Shown piece by piece: positions 1 through 8,685 of a stretch of 64,000 nt of DNA. Positions within the stretch are counted from its first letter, which is position 1, and the number at the start of each line of letters is the position of its first letter. Made by a program: the position numbers and the translations under genes. This DNA comes from Mycolicibacterium brisbanense (lineage in GTDB: Bacteria > Actinomycetota > Actinomycetes > Mycobacteriales > Mycobacteriaceae). Below the pieces are notes generated by a model. The model saw only the letters and a program-made list of their open reading frames with translations. It was not told where the DNA came from and did not search any database. Location of the stretch: contig NZ_BCSX01000001.1 in the NCBI RefSeq assembly GCF_001570425.1, forward strand, positions 19,996-83,995, given 5' to 3'.

Positions 1-257
1 ACACCGCTTCCGGCCGCGCAAACATCGTCATCGCGATGGTCTGGGTCGTTGCCATCGTCGTCGTCATCGTCGCCGCACCGAAGGCCACCCGACGAATCGC
101 GCAATCGCTGAACAGCGACGAAGGGCTGGCCTCCGAGGCCGGCTACCTGGCGGTCGCGATCGAAGAAGTGGACGAAGGCCTTCGTGAACACAATGTTCCG
201 ACGGCTGCGCCCGGCACGGCGCAGCGCGGAGGCTCAGCCCGGGCCGCAAAGAGCTGA
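1..257 (+). CDS. C-terminal end of a membrane protein, probably a transporter (5' end outside window)
   Basis: The reading frame is open from base 3 and ends at 257. It starts inside a hydrophobic helix (rich in V, I and A) followed by a basic, hydrophilic tail of about 60 residues, which is the usual end of a multi-pass transporter with a cytoplasmic C terminus. Only three bases separate its stop from the next gene, so it is co-transcribed with the sugar-type genes that follow and may import their substrate. The family cannot be named from this tail; an MFS or symporter protein is my guess. Confidence 0.55.
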   Translation, partial: TASGRANIVIAMVWVVAIVVVIVAAPKATRRIAQSLNSDEGLASEAGYLAVAIEEVDEGLREHNVPTAAPGTAQRGGSARAAKS

Positions 258-260
258 ACC

Positions 261-1241
261 GTGGGATCACACCTCGACATCGACGACCACTGGACGTATC
301 ACGGCCTGAAGGTGGTGCGGCTGCAGAATCGCCATCTCGCTCTGGATGTTCTCCCCCAACGCGGCGCCAACATCCTGCAGCTGCTCGACAAGCACCGAGA
401 CCTCAACGTGCTGTGGAAGTCGCCGCGAGTCGCACCACATCTCGCAGCGGTGCACGCCGACTTCGACGACCACTGGGCCGGCGGCTGGGACGACGCATTT
501 CCCGGTGGCCGCGCCAGCCGCAACCGATACGGTGACCAGCTGCCGTATATGGGCGAGGTCTGGACCGCGCCGGCCGAATACCGACTGCACCGCGATCCCG
601 CCAGTGTTTCTCTGACCACCACGGTGCGCACCCCGATCACACCGGCCGAACTGGACCGCACCATCACATTGCGTGCCGACGAGCAACGCTTCACGTTGTC
701 GTACGGGTTGCGCAATATCGGCACACTGCCTTTCGACTACAACTGGGGCATTCATCCCAGTCTGGCGATCCGGCCCGGTATGCGCTTCGACATCCCCGCT
801 ACCGGTGGAATCGTCGACGAAGCGGGCGGCGAAGTCCTCGGCCGTCCCGGCGACACGTACGACTGGCCGGTGCTTCGCGGATACGACTTGCGACACGTAA
901 CCGACATCGATGCCGGCGCGTTCGCCCTGCACTACCTGACGGGACTGACCGCGGGCTGGGTTGCCGCGACCGACGTTCCGGACAGGCGCGGATTCGGCTT
1001 GTGCTTCGACCACGCTCTTTTCTCGGTGGTGTGGTTCTGCCTTGTCTACGGCGGATGGCGCGGATACCAGCAAGCCCTGATCGAGCCATGGACCGGATAT
1101 CCCAGCCCATTGCAGGGCGCCGTGACCGCCGGCCGGTCGAGACTGCTGAGCCCGGGCGAGAGCCAAACGACAGAGGTCGTCGCGACGTTCTACGACGCCG
1201 AGACCGTCGCCGGGCTGCACCCCGACGGCACGGTGGATTAG
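261..1241 (+). CDS. Galactose-mutarotase-like (aldose 1-epimerase fold) protein
   Basis: 326 residues from a GTG start, three bases after the previous stop. The sequence has the look of the galactose-mutarotase/DUF4432 superfamily: an early segment ending in a QRGAN turn, a WAGGWDDAFPGG stretch, a mid-protein NWGIHPSL segment carrying a possible catalytic histidine, and a late IEPWTGYPSPL segment. Such proteins interconvert sugar anomers or bind modified sugars. The neighbouring aldose-dehydrogenase-like and lactonase-like genes support a role in preparing an aldose for oxidation. The sugar itself cannot be read from sequence. Confidence 0.72.
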   Translation: MGSHLDIDDHWTYHGLKVVRLQNRHLALDVLPQRGANILQLLDKHRDLNVLWKSPRVAPHLAAVHADFDDHWAGGWDDAFPGGRASRNRYGDQLPYMGEVWTAPAEYRLHRDPASVSLTTTVRTPITPAELDRTITLRADEQRFTLSYGLRNIGTLPFDYNWGIHPSLAIRPGMRFDIPATGGIVDEAGGEVLGRPGDTYDWPVLRGYDLRHVTDIDAGAFALHYLTGLTAGWVAATDVPDRRGFGLCFDHALFSVVWFCLVYGGWRGYQQALIEPWTGYPSPLQGAVTAGRSRLLSPGESQTTEVVATFYDAETVAGLHPDGTVD

Positions 1242-1286
1242 ATGACCGAAACCGCACCACGAACGAGTAGGCAGGAGATTGCCCGG

Positions 1287-2315
1287 ATGGCGCATGACAC
1301 CCCGGTCCGATTGGGCCGGACCCAGTTGACGATCACGGCGCTCGGGTTTGGAGCCACCGCAATCGGCGGCATGTACACAGAAGTGGCCGACGACGTGGCG
1401 CACGACGCCGTGGCAGCAGCATGGTCGGCCGGGCTCCGCTACTTCGACGCCGCCCCGCAGTATGGACGCGGCAACGGTGAAGTGCGCTTGGGCCGCGGCC
1501 TGGCGCCCTACCCGCGCGAAGACTATGTGCTGTCCAGCAAGGTGGGCCGATTGCTGCGTGCTGACGCGCCACCGCATCCGGACGACTTCGACTCCACGGG
1601 CCGGCCGTATGACGCCGGTGCGCCCGACGTAGCCACGGTGTACGACTACTCGCGCGACGGCGTGCTGCGCTCCATCGAGGAGAGCCTGACCCGCTTGGGT
1701 ACCGATCACCTCGACATCGTCCTGGTACACGACCCGGATGATTACGTCGACGAGGCGCTGGACACCGCGTTGCCGACGCTCATCGATCTGCGCGACCAGG
1801 AGGTGGTTTCCGCGATCGGCGCGGGGATGAACCAGACGGCCGCACTCGAGCGGTTCGCCCGGGAATCCGACCCCGACATGTTCCTGCTGGCCAACCGGTA
1901 CACGTTGTTGGAACAGACTGCGCTGCAGTCATTTCTGCCGCTGTGCGCAGCGCGTGGCATCGCTGTGGTCGCCGGCGCTGTCTTCAACAGTGGTCTACTG
2001 GCCGACGCGGGTCCAGGTGCACGGTACGACTACGACCCGGCGCCTGCCGACCGCGTCGCCCGCGCCCATCGGCTGTCCCAGGTCTGCCAGCGCCATGGCG
2101 TCCCACTCAAGGCGGCAGCGCTGCAGTTTCCGGCAGCGCACCCGGCCGTCGCCGCCGTCCTCACCGGAGCACGCAACCGCGCCGAGGTTATGGAGAACGT
2201 GACATTGTTCGATCAGCCGATCCCCGATGATCTCTGGACCGACCTGAAGGACGAGGGACTGCTGATCGCTGACGCGCCGACACCGGCAGACCGAAGTGCC
2301 CATGACAATCGTTGA
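1287..2315 (+). CDS. Aldo/keto reductase, aldose 1-dehydrogenase-like
   Basis: 342 residues. The AKR catalytic set is visible: Asp and Tyr in YFDAAPQYG, Lys in LSSKVG and His in LVHDPDD. The closest family resemblance is to D-threo-aldose/L-fucose dehydrogenases, which oxidise aldoses at C1 to lactones with NAD(P). I chose ATG 1287 because AGGAG lies 9 bases upstream and translation then begins directly at the AKR N-terminal strand; an in-frame ATG at 1242 abuts the previous stop but adds 15 unconserved residues. The 3' end overlaps the lactonase gene, which fits the dehydrogenase-then-lactonase order of non-phosphorylative sugar pathways. Confidence 0.85.
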   Translation: MAHDTPVRLGRTQLTITALGFGATAIGGMYTEVADDVAHDAVAAAWSAGLRYFDAAPQYGRGNGEVRLGRGLAPYPREDYVLSSKVGRLLRADAPPHPDDFDSTGRPYDAGAPDVATVYDYSRDGVLRSIEESLTRLGTDHLDIVLVHDPDDYVDEALDTALPTLIDLRDQEVVSAIGAGMNQTAALERFARESDPDMFLLANRYTLLEQTALQSFLPLCAARGIAVVAGAVFNSGLLADAGPGARYDYDPAPADRVARAHRLSQVCQRHGVPLKAAALQFPAAHPAVAAVLTGARNRAEVMENVTLFDQPIPDDLWTDLKDEGLLIADAPTPADRSAHDNR

Positions 2316-3153
2316 CGCACATCACCATCTGTGGGACCCCGCAGTCGGCGCATATCCATGGATGACAGGTGATTTCGCGGCACTGCGGCGTCGCTACGAC
2401 TTCGCGGACCTACAACCGCATCTGCGAGCCAACGGCGTCTCGAGAACCATTGTGGTGCAAGTCCGCGCCGACATGGCCGAGACCCGGGAACTGCTCGAAT
2501 TGTCCGACCACACACCGGCCATCGTCGGAGTCGTCGGATGGGTGGATCTGACGGCATCCAACGTGGGCGATCAGATCGACACGCTGCGCGCGGGCCCCGG
2601 CGGCCATCGCCTGGTCGGCTTACGCCACGGCGTTGCCGACGAACCCGATCCGCGGTGGCTACTCCGTGCGGACGTCGACGACGCAATGCGCGCGATCACT
2701 GCGCGCAAGCTGGCCTTCGATCTTGAGATTACGGACCGGGAGGCAGCCGCCGCCGACACCCTGGCCGACCGGCATCCGGAACTGCGCCTGGTGGTCGACC
2801 ACGGTGCCAAGCCTCCTATTGCCGCAGGCTGGTCTGCACACTGGGCCAACGGGATCACAGCCCTGTCCAGGCATCGCAACGTCTGGTGCAAACTCTCGGG
2901 ACTGGTCACCGAAGCGTCCTGGACCACGTGGACGCCGGCAGATCTGCAGCCATACATCGATCATCTGGTCGGCGCGTTCGGCGCGCAACGACTGATGTTC
3001 GGGTCGGACTGGCCGGTATGCGAGCTGGCCGCAGACTACGGCCGTGTGCTGGGGGTGGCTACTCAAAGCCTCGCCTCATTGGATGACGTGGCCTCGCGCA
3101 ACATTTTCTGCCACAACGCAATCGCTTTCTACTTTCCAGATGGCATCGGCTAA
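2302..3153 (+). CDS. Amidohydrolase-2 family protein, L-fucono/sugar-lactonase-like
   Basis: About 283 residues. It has the TIM-barrel amidohydrolase-2 metal motif at the N terminus (DAHHHLWD, residues 5-12), a later VVDHGAKPP strand with the third histidine and a FGSDWP motif with the catalytic Asp. This is the pattern of L-fuconolactonase and related sugar-lactone hydrolases. The start overlaps the stop of the aldo/keto reductase by 14 bases, so the two are translationally coupled and probably act in sequence (aldose to lactone to aldonate). A GTG at 2296 is an alternative start two codons earlier. Confidence 0.82.
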   Translation: MTIVDAHHHLWDPAVGAYPWMTGDFAALRRRYDFADLQPHLRANGVSRTIVVQVRADMAETRELLELSDHTPAIVGVVGWVDLTASNVGDQIDTLRAGPGGHRLVGLRHGVADEPDPRWLLRADVDDAMRAITARKLAFDLEITDREAAAADTLADRHPELRLVVDHGAKPPIAAGWSAHWANGITALSRHRNVWCKLSGLVTEASWTTWTPADLQPYIDHLVGAFGAQRLMFGSDWPVCELAADYGRVLGVATQSLASLDDVASRNIFCHNAIAFYFPDGIG

Positions 3154-3166
3154 CCAGGAGAAACAG

Positions 3167-4441
3167 ATGACAGCCACGACATCGAATCAACAAGATCTAC
3201 AGCAGCGGGCGTTGCACACATTGGCGGGAGGGGTCAGCAGCAACACCCGGTTGCTCAACCCACACCTGATCGTCGAACGGGCCAGTGGTTGCCGCCTGTG
3301 GGATGCCGACGGCACCGAGTATCTGGACTACCTGCTCGGCCAAGGACCCAACTTCCTCGGCTACGCCCCACCACGCGTAGTGGAGAAGGTCGTGTCCGCC
3401 CAACGCGAAGGAATCATCTACGCGGCCACCCACCGCCGTGAGATCGAAGCCGCCGAACGCGTTCTCGCCGTACTGCCTTGGGCGGATCGACTGCGATTCG
3501 GAAGCTCCAGCAGCGAGATGGTTCAGGCCGCGATGCGAATTGCGCGCAACGCCACCGGACGACGCGACATCCTGCGTTTTCACGGTCACTACCACGGATG
3601 GTTCGACAACATCCAAATCCGTTCGGACGGCGGGCAAGTCCACCCGGGCAGTCTGGGGCAGCTGCATGAGGCCCTTGATGCCACGATCACCATCGAGTGG
3701 AACGACGAGGAAGCGTTCACCGAAGCGGTGGCCCGACACGGAGACACCATCGCCGCGGTGGTGATGGAGCCGATGATGCTCAACGCCGGCGCCATCGTCC
3801 CGGCCGCGAACTATCTGGAGCATGTCCGCACGCTCTGCACCCAGAAGGGGATCGTGCTGATCTTCGACGAGACCATATCGGGATTTCGGGTATCGCTCGG
3901 CGGCGCTGCCGAAAGGTTCGGTGTGACACCGGATCTCGCCGTTTACGGCAAGGCGATGGCCGCGGGCTGGCCCTGCGCAGCCGTGGTTGGTACAGAGGAC
4001 CTGTTTGCCGACGTCGCGACCGGCGCCCTCACCCATGCCGGCACGTTCAACGGCAACACCATTGCCACCGCCGCCGTCCTGGCCTCACTGGACGAACTCG
4101 AGGATCGCAGCGTCTACCGCCATGTCGAATCAGTCGGCGCAGAGCTCATCGACTCCCTTACCGCGCTGATGGAATTCCGCGGGATTCCCGTCAGGTTCCA
4201 AGGTCTTCCGATGGCATTCCACGCCCGGTTCGACGCCGAGAACAGGTCCATCACGCGTTACGCACAGCTTCAAACCATCGACCAGGAACGGTATAGCCGT
4301 CTGGCCAGGCATCTCATCGCCGCCGGTATTTGGGTCGCATACCGCGGCATCTGGTACGTCTCGGCGGCCCACACGATTGCCGACGTGAACGAAACCGTCA
4401 AGCGCTTCGACGCAGCGTTGTCGGCCGACTACGACGTATAG
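3167..4441 (+). CDS. Class-III PLP aminotransferase, glutamate-1-semialdehyde aminomutase-like
   Basis: 424 residues from ATG 3167, with AGGAG 6 bases upstream and only 13 bases after the lactonase stop. The fold-type-I aminotransferase core is clear: SSSEMVQAAMR for phosphate binding, FDETISGFR with the PLP-ring Asp, and YGKAMAAGWP with the Schiff-base lysine (K262). It resembles the glutamate-1-semialdehyde aminomutase branch, but the operon context argues against heme synthesis and for removal or exchange of an amino group on a catabolic intermediate. An amino-sugar or amino-acid substrate would fit. Confidence 0.83.
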   Translation: MTATTSNQQDLQQRALHTLAGGVSSNTRLLNPHLIVERASGCRLWDADGTEYLDYLLGQGPNFLGYAPPRVVEKVVSAQREGIIYAATHRREIEAAERVLAVLPWADRLRFGSSSSEMVQAAMRIARNATGRRDILRFHGHYHGWFDNIQIRSDGGQVHPGSLGQLHEALDATITIEWNDEEAFTEAVARHGDTIAAVVMEPMMLNAGAIVPAANYLEHVRTLCTQKGIVLIFDETISGFRVSLGGAAERFGVTPDLAVYGKAMAAGWPCAAVVGTEDLFADVATGALTHAGTFNGNTIATAAVLASLDELEDRSVYRHVESVGAELIDSLTALMEFRGIPVRFQGLPMAFHARFDAENRSITRYAQLQTIDQERYSRLARHLIAAGIWVAYRGIWYVSAAHTIADVNETVKRFDAALSADYDV

Positions 4442-4540
4442 TCGGCACGCCAGTTACGGTGCAGTTCCTCCGCGCTCAGCGCCGTGGGTCTCTGCGGTGG
4501 CTGCCGCCTGGCTCCCCCCGAAACCACGCCGAGCGTGCGC

Positions 4541-4585
4541 TTGACGTTGTCACCATCGACGCAATAGATTGAGCATGGTCGACAA
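4541..4585 (+). promoter_or_regulatory. Predicted promoter with GntR-type operator, upstream of the GMC operon
   Basis: TTGACG (4541-4546), an 18-base spacer and TAGATT (4565-4570) form a plausible SigA promoter. Six bases after the -10 is TGGTCGACAA (4576-4585), one base from the palindrome TTGTCGACAA found at three other promoters in this locus. Its position near the start of transcription fits repression. It lies 114 bases upstream of the GMC start. Confidence 0.55.
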
Positions 4586-4698
4586 TGAACAATCTAGCTT
4601 GCGAACGAGCCCGCCGAACGCACCGTAGCTCGATGAAGACATGCGATGTGCGCGGTGGAAAAAGGCCCGGTCGCTGTCAGTGAAGAGGCACAGAAGGG

Positions 4699-6342
4699 AT
4701 GGCCATCATGGCAGCCGTTGCGAACAGCGACCACGTACCAGATGTCGTCGACGTACTGGTCGTCGGCGCGGGACCATCGGGAGCGGTGGTCAGCCACACC
4801 GCGGCGTCGGCGGGTCTGAGCGTCGTCTGTCTGGAGCAGGGTGATTGGGTCAATCCCAACGAGTTTCCTGCGAACCACCCCGAGTGGGAGCTGCTGATTC
4901 AACACAACTGGGCGCATGATCCAAATGAACGGATGCTCCCGGCCGACTATCCCGTTGATGTGTCCGAATCGGACATGTGGCCGGTGATGTTCAACGCTGT
5001 CGGTGGGAGCTCCATCTTCTACGGAGCCGAGTGGCCTCGGCTCGTCCCGTCCGACTTCCGCGTCAAGTCCCTCGACGGGGTGGCAGACGATTGGCCCATC
5101 AGCTACGACGAACTGAAGCCCTACCACGACGAGGTTGACGCGTTCATCGGCGTCTCGGGCGTCGACGGTGACACGGCATATCCCGAAGGCCTGACCTACC
5201 CCCTTCCACCGAACCCGCTCGGCAAGGCCGGTATCAAGGGGGCCGAAGCCGCGAACTCCCTTGGCTGGCACTGGTGGCCGGGAACCAACGCGATCCCGAG
5301 CCAGAAGTTCAAGACGCTCGAGCAGTGTGCGCGGTGGGGCACGTGCGAATGGGGATGTCCACAAGGCGCGAAGGCATCGTTCGATCTGATCTACATGCCG
5401 CAGGCCATGCAACACGGCGCCACCGTGATCACCGGAGCACGCGTCAGCAAGGTGATCACCGACGATGATGGCCGGCGCGCCACAGGCGTTGAGTACATCG
5501 ATCGAGACGGCGTGAAGCACTTTCAGTCGGCCCGTGTCGTGGTGTTGTGCGCCAACGGCGTTGGAACGCCGCGACTGTTGCTGATGTCGGCCAACGACCG
5601 GCACCCCAACGGACTGGCCAACTCGTCGGACTTGGTCGGACGAAATCTGATGCTGCATCCGAATTGCAGCGCGCTGGGGTTCTACGATGATGACCTGGAG
5701 AGTTGGCGCGGGCCCGCCGGCCAATTGATCCACTCGCTTCAGTTCTACGAGACCGACCCGTCACGCGGCTTCGTACGAGGCGCGAAGATGCATGTGCTTC
5801 CCACGCCGGGGCCGCTCAATGCCATTGAGGCGCACCGTCAATTGGACTTCGACGAGGTGTGGGGTGCGCCGATCCACGAGATCGCGCGTCAGGCGCAGCG
5901 GGGCATCCTCTGGGCGGCGAACACCGAAGATCTGCCGGAGTTGCACAACCGGGTCACTCTTTCCCGCGACCTCGTCGATTCGGACGGTCTGCCTGCTCCC
6001 AAGGTGGAATACCGAATCAGCGAGAATACCTGGGCCCTTTTGAAATTCACCGTCGACCGCATGGTCGAACTGCACAAAGCGGCCGGCGCCACGAAGATCC
6101 TGACCCAGGAGATATGGGTCGACCAACCCGGTCACCTTCTGGGCACCGCCCGGATGGGCGACGACCCTGCACGTTCGGTCGTCGACTCGTATGGAAAGAC
6201 GCACGACGTCGACAACCTCTACATCGCAGACGGCAGCATTTTCGTGACATCCGGATCGGCAAACCCGACATGCACCATCAGCGCGTTGGCGCTTCGCGTC
6301 GGCAAGAAGATCGTTGAGCGCGCACAGGAGACTTGTTCATGA
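4699..6342 (+). CDS. GMC-family FAD oxidoreductase (large subunit)
   Basis: 547 residues. A Rossmann FAD-binding motif VVGAGPSG lies near residues 21-28, followed by GGSSIFYG, a cysteine cluster (CARWGTCEWGCPQGAK) typical of the gluconate-2-dehydrogenase/pyranose-oxidase side of the GMC family, and C-terminal GHLLGTARMG and NPTCT segments holding the catalytic His and Asn. It should oxidise an alcohol or sugar hydroxyl. The next gene encodes a small subunit of the gluconate-dehydrogenase type, overlapping by ATGA, so the two form one enzyme. I see no signal peptide, so it probably works in the cytoplasm. Confidence 0.85.
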   Translation: MAIMAAVANSDHVPDVVDVLVVGAGPSGAVVSHTAASAGLSVVCLEQGDWVNPNEFPANHPEWELLIQHNWAHDPNERMLPADYPVDVSESDMWPVMFNAVGGSSIFYGAEWPRLVPSDFRVKSLDGVADDWPISYDELKPYHDEVDAFIGVSGVDGDTAYPEGLTYPLPPNPLGKAGIKGAEAANSLGWHWWPGTNAIPSQKFKTLEQCARWGTCEWGCPQGAKASFDLIYMPQAMQHGATVITGARVSKVITDDDGRRATGVEYIDRDGVKHFQSARVVVLCANGVGTPRLLLMSANDRHPNGLANSSDLVGRNLMLHPNCSALGFYDDDLESWRGPAGQLIHSLQFYETDPSRGFVRGAKMHVLPTPGPLNAIEAHRQLDFDEVWGAPIHEIARQAQRGILWAANTEDLPELHNRVTLSRDLVDSDGLPAPKVEYRISENTWALLKFTVDRMVELHKAAGATKILTQEIWVDQPGHLLGTARMGDDPARSVVDSYGKTHDVDNLYIADGSIFVTSGSANPTCTISALALRVGKKIVERAQETCS

Positions 6343-6908
6343 CCGACATCATCAGCCCGTCGCCTGCCACGCAGCGGCTCTCAGTCCCGGCTCGACGCAC
6401 ACGCGCGCCCCGCGAGCTGACAGATATGGAGTGGGCGACCTTGCTTCGCATCGCCGACTGTCTCATCCCAGCCGTCGCGCCGAATCCGAAGGCCAGTGCC
6501 GCCGAAAACTACCGGGAGTACCTGCAACTCGCCCTCGGCGCGCGTAGCGACGCATTCGAACGAGTGGTGACGGCGTTGGCTGAACTGGCCGACACCGCCG
6601 ACGATGCGATGTGGGACGCGTTGAAAGACCTCTGGTCTCGAGACAGGAGGACATTCGACCCGCTGTCGGCTGTTGTCGCCGGAGCCTACTTCATGACGCC
6701 GCAGGTCAAGGCGCTCATCGGTTATCCCGGCCAGCATCGCGATCCGGCGCCTGTGGAGCAGGCGGCGAATGACATCGAGGGCCTCCTCGATCCGGTCATC
6801 GACCGTGGCCCGATTTACGTGCCAACCTCCAGGCCGGAACCGGTGCCGGGTTCGCCTGCGGTCAACCCAAATTCGGCGGATAACACGTCGTCCGCTGAGC
6901 ACGACTGA
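6339..6908 (+). CDS. Gluconate 2-dehydrogenase subunit-3-like small subunit
   Basis: 189 residues. The ATG overlaps the GMC stop (ATGA) and CAGGAG precedes it. The helical N-terminal part (LTDMEWATLLRIADCLIPA) and the GAYFMTPQVKALIGYPGQ segment are characteristic of the gluconate-2-dehydrogenase subunit-3 family, which supports folding of, or electron transfer from, GMC flavoproteins. Unlike many relatives it has no Tat signal, which matches a cytoplasmic partner. The C-terminal 40 residues are proline- and serine-rich and probably disordered. Confidence 0.72.
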   Translation: MTDIISPSPATQRLSVPARRTRAPRELTDMEWATLLRIADCLIPAVAPNPKASAAENYREYLQLALGARSDAFERVVTALAELADTADDAMWDALKDLWSRDRRTFDPLSAVVAGAYFMTPQVKALIGYPGQHRDPAPVEQAANDIEGLLDPVIDRGPIYVPTSRPEPVPGSPAVNPNSADNTSSAEHD

Positions 6909-6909
6909 G

Positions 6910-7809
6910 ATGTCGAAGGCCGCGCGCAGCCCTCGGCCGGCACCCCGATTCGGCGTCGTCTACCGCCCGGACTTCCCACCGGAAACCCTGCCCGCCATTG
7001 CGCGGGCGGTCGACGACGCGTCGATAGCAGAGCTGTGGCTGTGGGAGGACTGCTTTCTACAGGGAGCAGTAGCGCAGGCAGCAGTTGCGTTAGCTTCGTC
7101 AGACCGGCTCTCGGTCGGGATCGGACTGGTTCCGGCGCCGCTACGCAGCGTCGTTGCCACGGCGATGGAGATCGCGACCCTGGCCAGGATCTACCCCGGC
7201 AGGGTAAAGCTCGGCATCGGAAATGGCGTTCAGGATTGGATGAGCCAGGCTGGTGTCAGGGTGCAGTCTCCGTTGACACTCCTCCGCGAGTATGTCAGTG
7301 CTCTGCGCGCACTTCTCGACGGCGAGAACGTCACTCGCTCAGGTCGCTATGTCGAGTTGGCGTCGGTGCGCCTCAGTTGGGTTCCACCACAACCGGTGCC
7401 CATTCTGGTCGGTGGGTCAGGCCCCAAGACGCTCCGTCTAGCACCCCAGGTCGGCCAGGGCGTCATCATCGATTGCCAGAACACCGTCGCCTCGGTACAG
7501 GCCACCTTGACCGATATCAGTGGCTGCGAATCGCTGACCGAGACAACATCGTTCGCTCGAGTGATGTACCTCCCCTGCGCTCCTAGAGATGGTGCCCGCG
7601 AACGACTCCGCGCCGAGGCGACCCGATGGAATGTTGACGCCGCAGCGTTCGGGGTCGGAGGGACAACCGGCGAGATCCGCGAAGGTATCGCCCGCTACGT
7701 CGACGTCGGAATCGACACCGTCGTGCTGCAACCGATCGGTGATGTGAGGGATTTCGAGGCGTTGGTCGCCGCCGCGGTCGCCGTGGCCCGATCGTGGCCG
7801 AGTGATTGA
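6910..7809 (+). CDS. Luciferase-like (LLM) flavin/F420-dependent oxidoreductase
   Basis: 299 residues from ATG 6910, one base after the upstream stop. It has the LLM-family pattern: FGVVYRP at the first strand, LWLWED, IGLVPAPLRS, GRVKLGIGNG and PQPVPILVGGSGPKTLRLA, which shape the flavin/F420 site. The family includes F420-dependent dehydrogenases and FMN monooxygenases. It ends the unit of GMC, small subunit and LLM protein, so it likely oxidises a product of the same pathway. Which cofactor it uses cannot be told from these motifs. Confidence 0.82.
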   Translation: MSKAARSPRPAPRFGVVYRPDFPPETLPAIARAVDDASIAELWLWEDCFLQGAVAQAAVALASSDRLSVGIGLVPAPLRSVVATAMEIATLARIYPGRVKLGIGNGVQDWMSQAGVRVQSPLTLLREYVSALRALLDGENVTRSGRYVELASVRLSWVPPQPVPILVGGSGPKTLRLAPQVGQGVIIDCQNTVASVQATLTDISGCESLTETTSFARVMYLPCAPRDGARERLRAEATRWNVDAAAFGVGGTTGEIREGIARYVDVGIDTVVLQPIGDVRDFEALVAAAVAVARSWPSD

Positions 7810-7864
7810 AGGCCACGTCATCGGGTGGCCGAACAACCGTTGGCCGCACCTCACAACCGCGGCG

Positions 7865-8629
7865 TTATCCGCGCGTCGCGTAGAAAGCCCCGGTGGTGCC
7901 GCCGTCGAGCGCTAGGACTGTCCCGGTGGCGTGCCGTGCGCCCAACAGCCAGACGGCAGCCTCCGCCACCTCATCTGGCGTCGCGACGAGATGCAGCGGG
8001 ACCCGAGAGAGTTCGGCCTCCCAGGCGGCATCCAGATCACCGCTGAGGGCGAGCTCGCTGCGGAGCATCGGAGTGTCGACCGGGCCCGGACACAAAGCGT
8101 TCACCCGAACATGCGGAGCGAGTTCGGCTGCCATCGCTCGGGTCAGCCCGATCACGCCGGCTTTGCTTGCGCAATAAGCCGCGTAGTGCGGCATCCCGAT
8201 TGTGCCGGCTTCCGACCCGATGTTGACGATTCCGCCGCGGACTCCGACCGAAGACAGCCGGCCGCAGAACGCCTGCGAAACAAGAAAGGTCCCAGTCAAG
8301 TTCACACCGATGGTCGTCAGCCACTGCTCCGGTGTGACCTTGTCCAACGGTGCCGGATGGCACACGCCGGCAGCGTTGACGAGTCCGGTGGGCAGACCGA
8401 GATGAGCGGTGATCTCGTCTACCGCACGGGTCACCTGCTCGGGATCGCTGACGTCACATGAGACAGTGAGATGCGGGCCGCCGACTACCAACTGATCCAG
8501 CACGGCGTTGAGCGCATCCTTGCTGCGGGCGACCAGACCGACCCGATGTCCTTGTGCGGCCAGTTGGCGGGCCACGGCCGCCCCGATACCGGATGATGCG
8601 CCCGTCACGATGGTGGTTGGGGATGTCAT
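7865..8629 (-). CDS. Short-chain dehydrogenase/reductase
   Basis: 254 residues with all classical SDR marks: TGASSGIG cofactor loop, NAAG, an active-site serine in NIGSEAG, YCASK (Tyr and Lys) and the PGPVDTPM segment. It is the last gene of the minus-strand operon. I chose the ATG at 8629 because the Rossmann fold begins there; GAGGAG lies 14 bases upstream. An in-frame ATG at 8689 overlaps the previous stop as ATGA and would add 20 unconserved residues. It probably oxidises a hydroxyl on a pathway intermediate. Confidence 0.85.
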   Translation of the reverse strand: MTSPTTIVTGASSGIGAAVARQLAAQGHRVGLVARSKDALNAVLDQLVVGGPHLTVSCDVSDPEQVTRAVDEITAHLGLPTGLVNAAGVCHPAPLDKVTPEQWLTTIGVNLTGTFLVSQAFCGRLSSVGVRGGIVNIGSEAGTIGMPHYAAYCASKAGVIGLTRAMAAELAPHVRVNALCPGPVDTPMLRSELALSGDLDAAWEAELSRVPLHLVATPDEVAEAAVWLLGARHATGTVLALDGGTTGAFYATRG

Positions 8630-8685
8630 GGTTTCGCTTCGATCTCCTCTTGGATTACGCCCGTGCGCCTTTGGGGTCCAGACAC

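Noticed and set aside
267..1730. 487-codon minus-strand frame over the mutarotase and aldo/keto reductase genes
   Set aside because: Two plus-strand genes with clear motifs occupy the same DNA; the minus frame is a GC-skew artefact.
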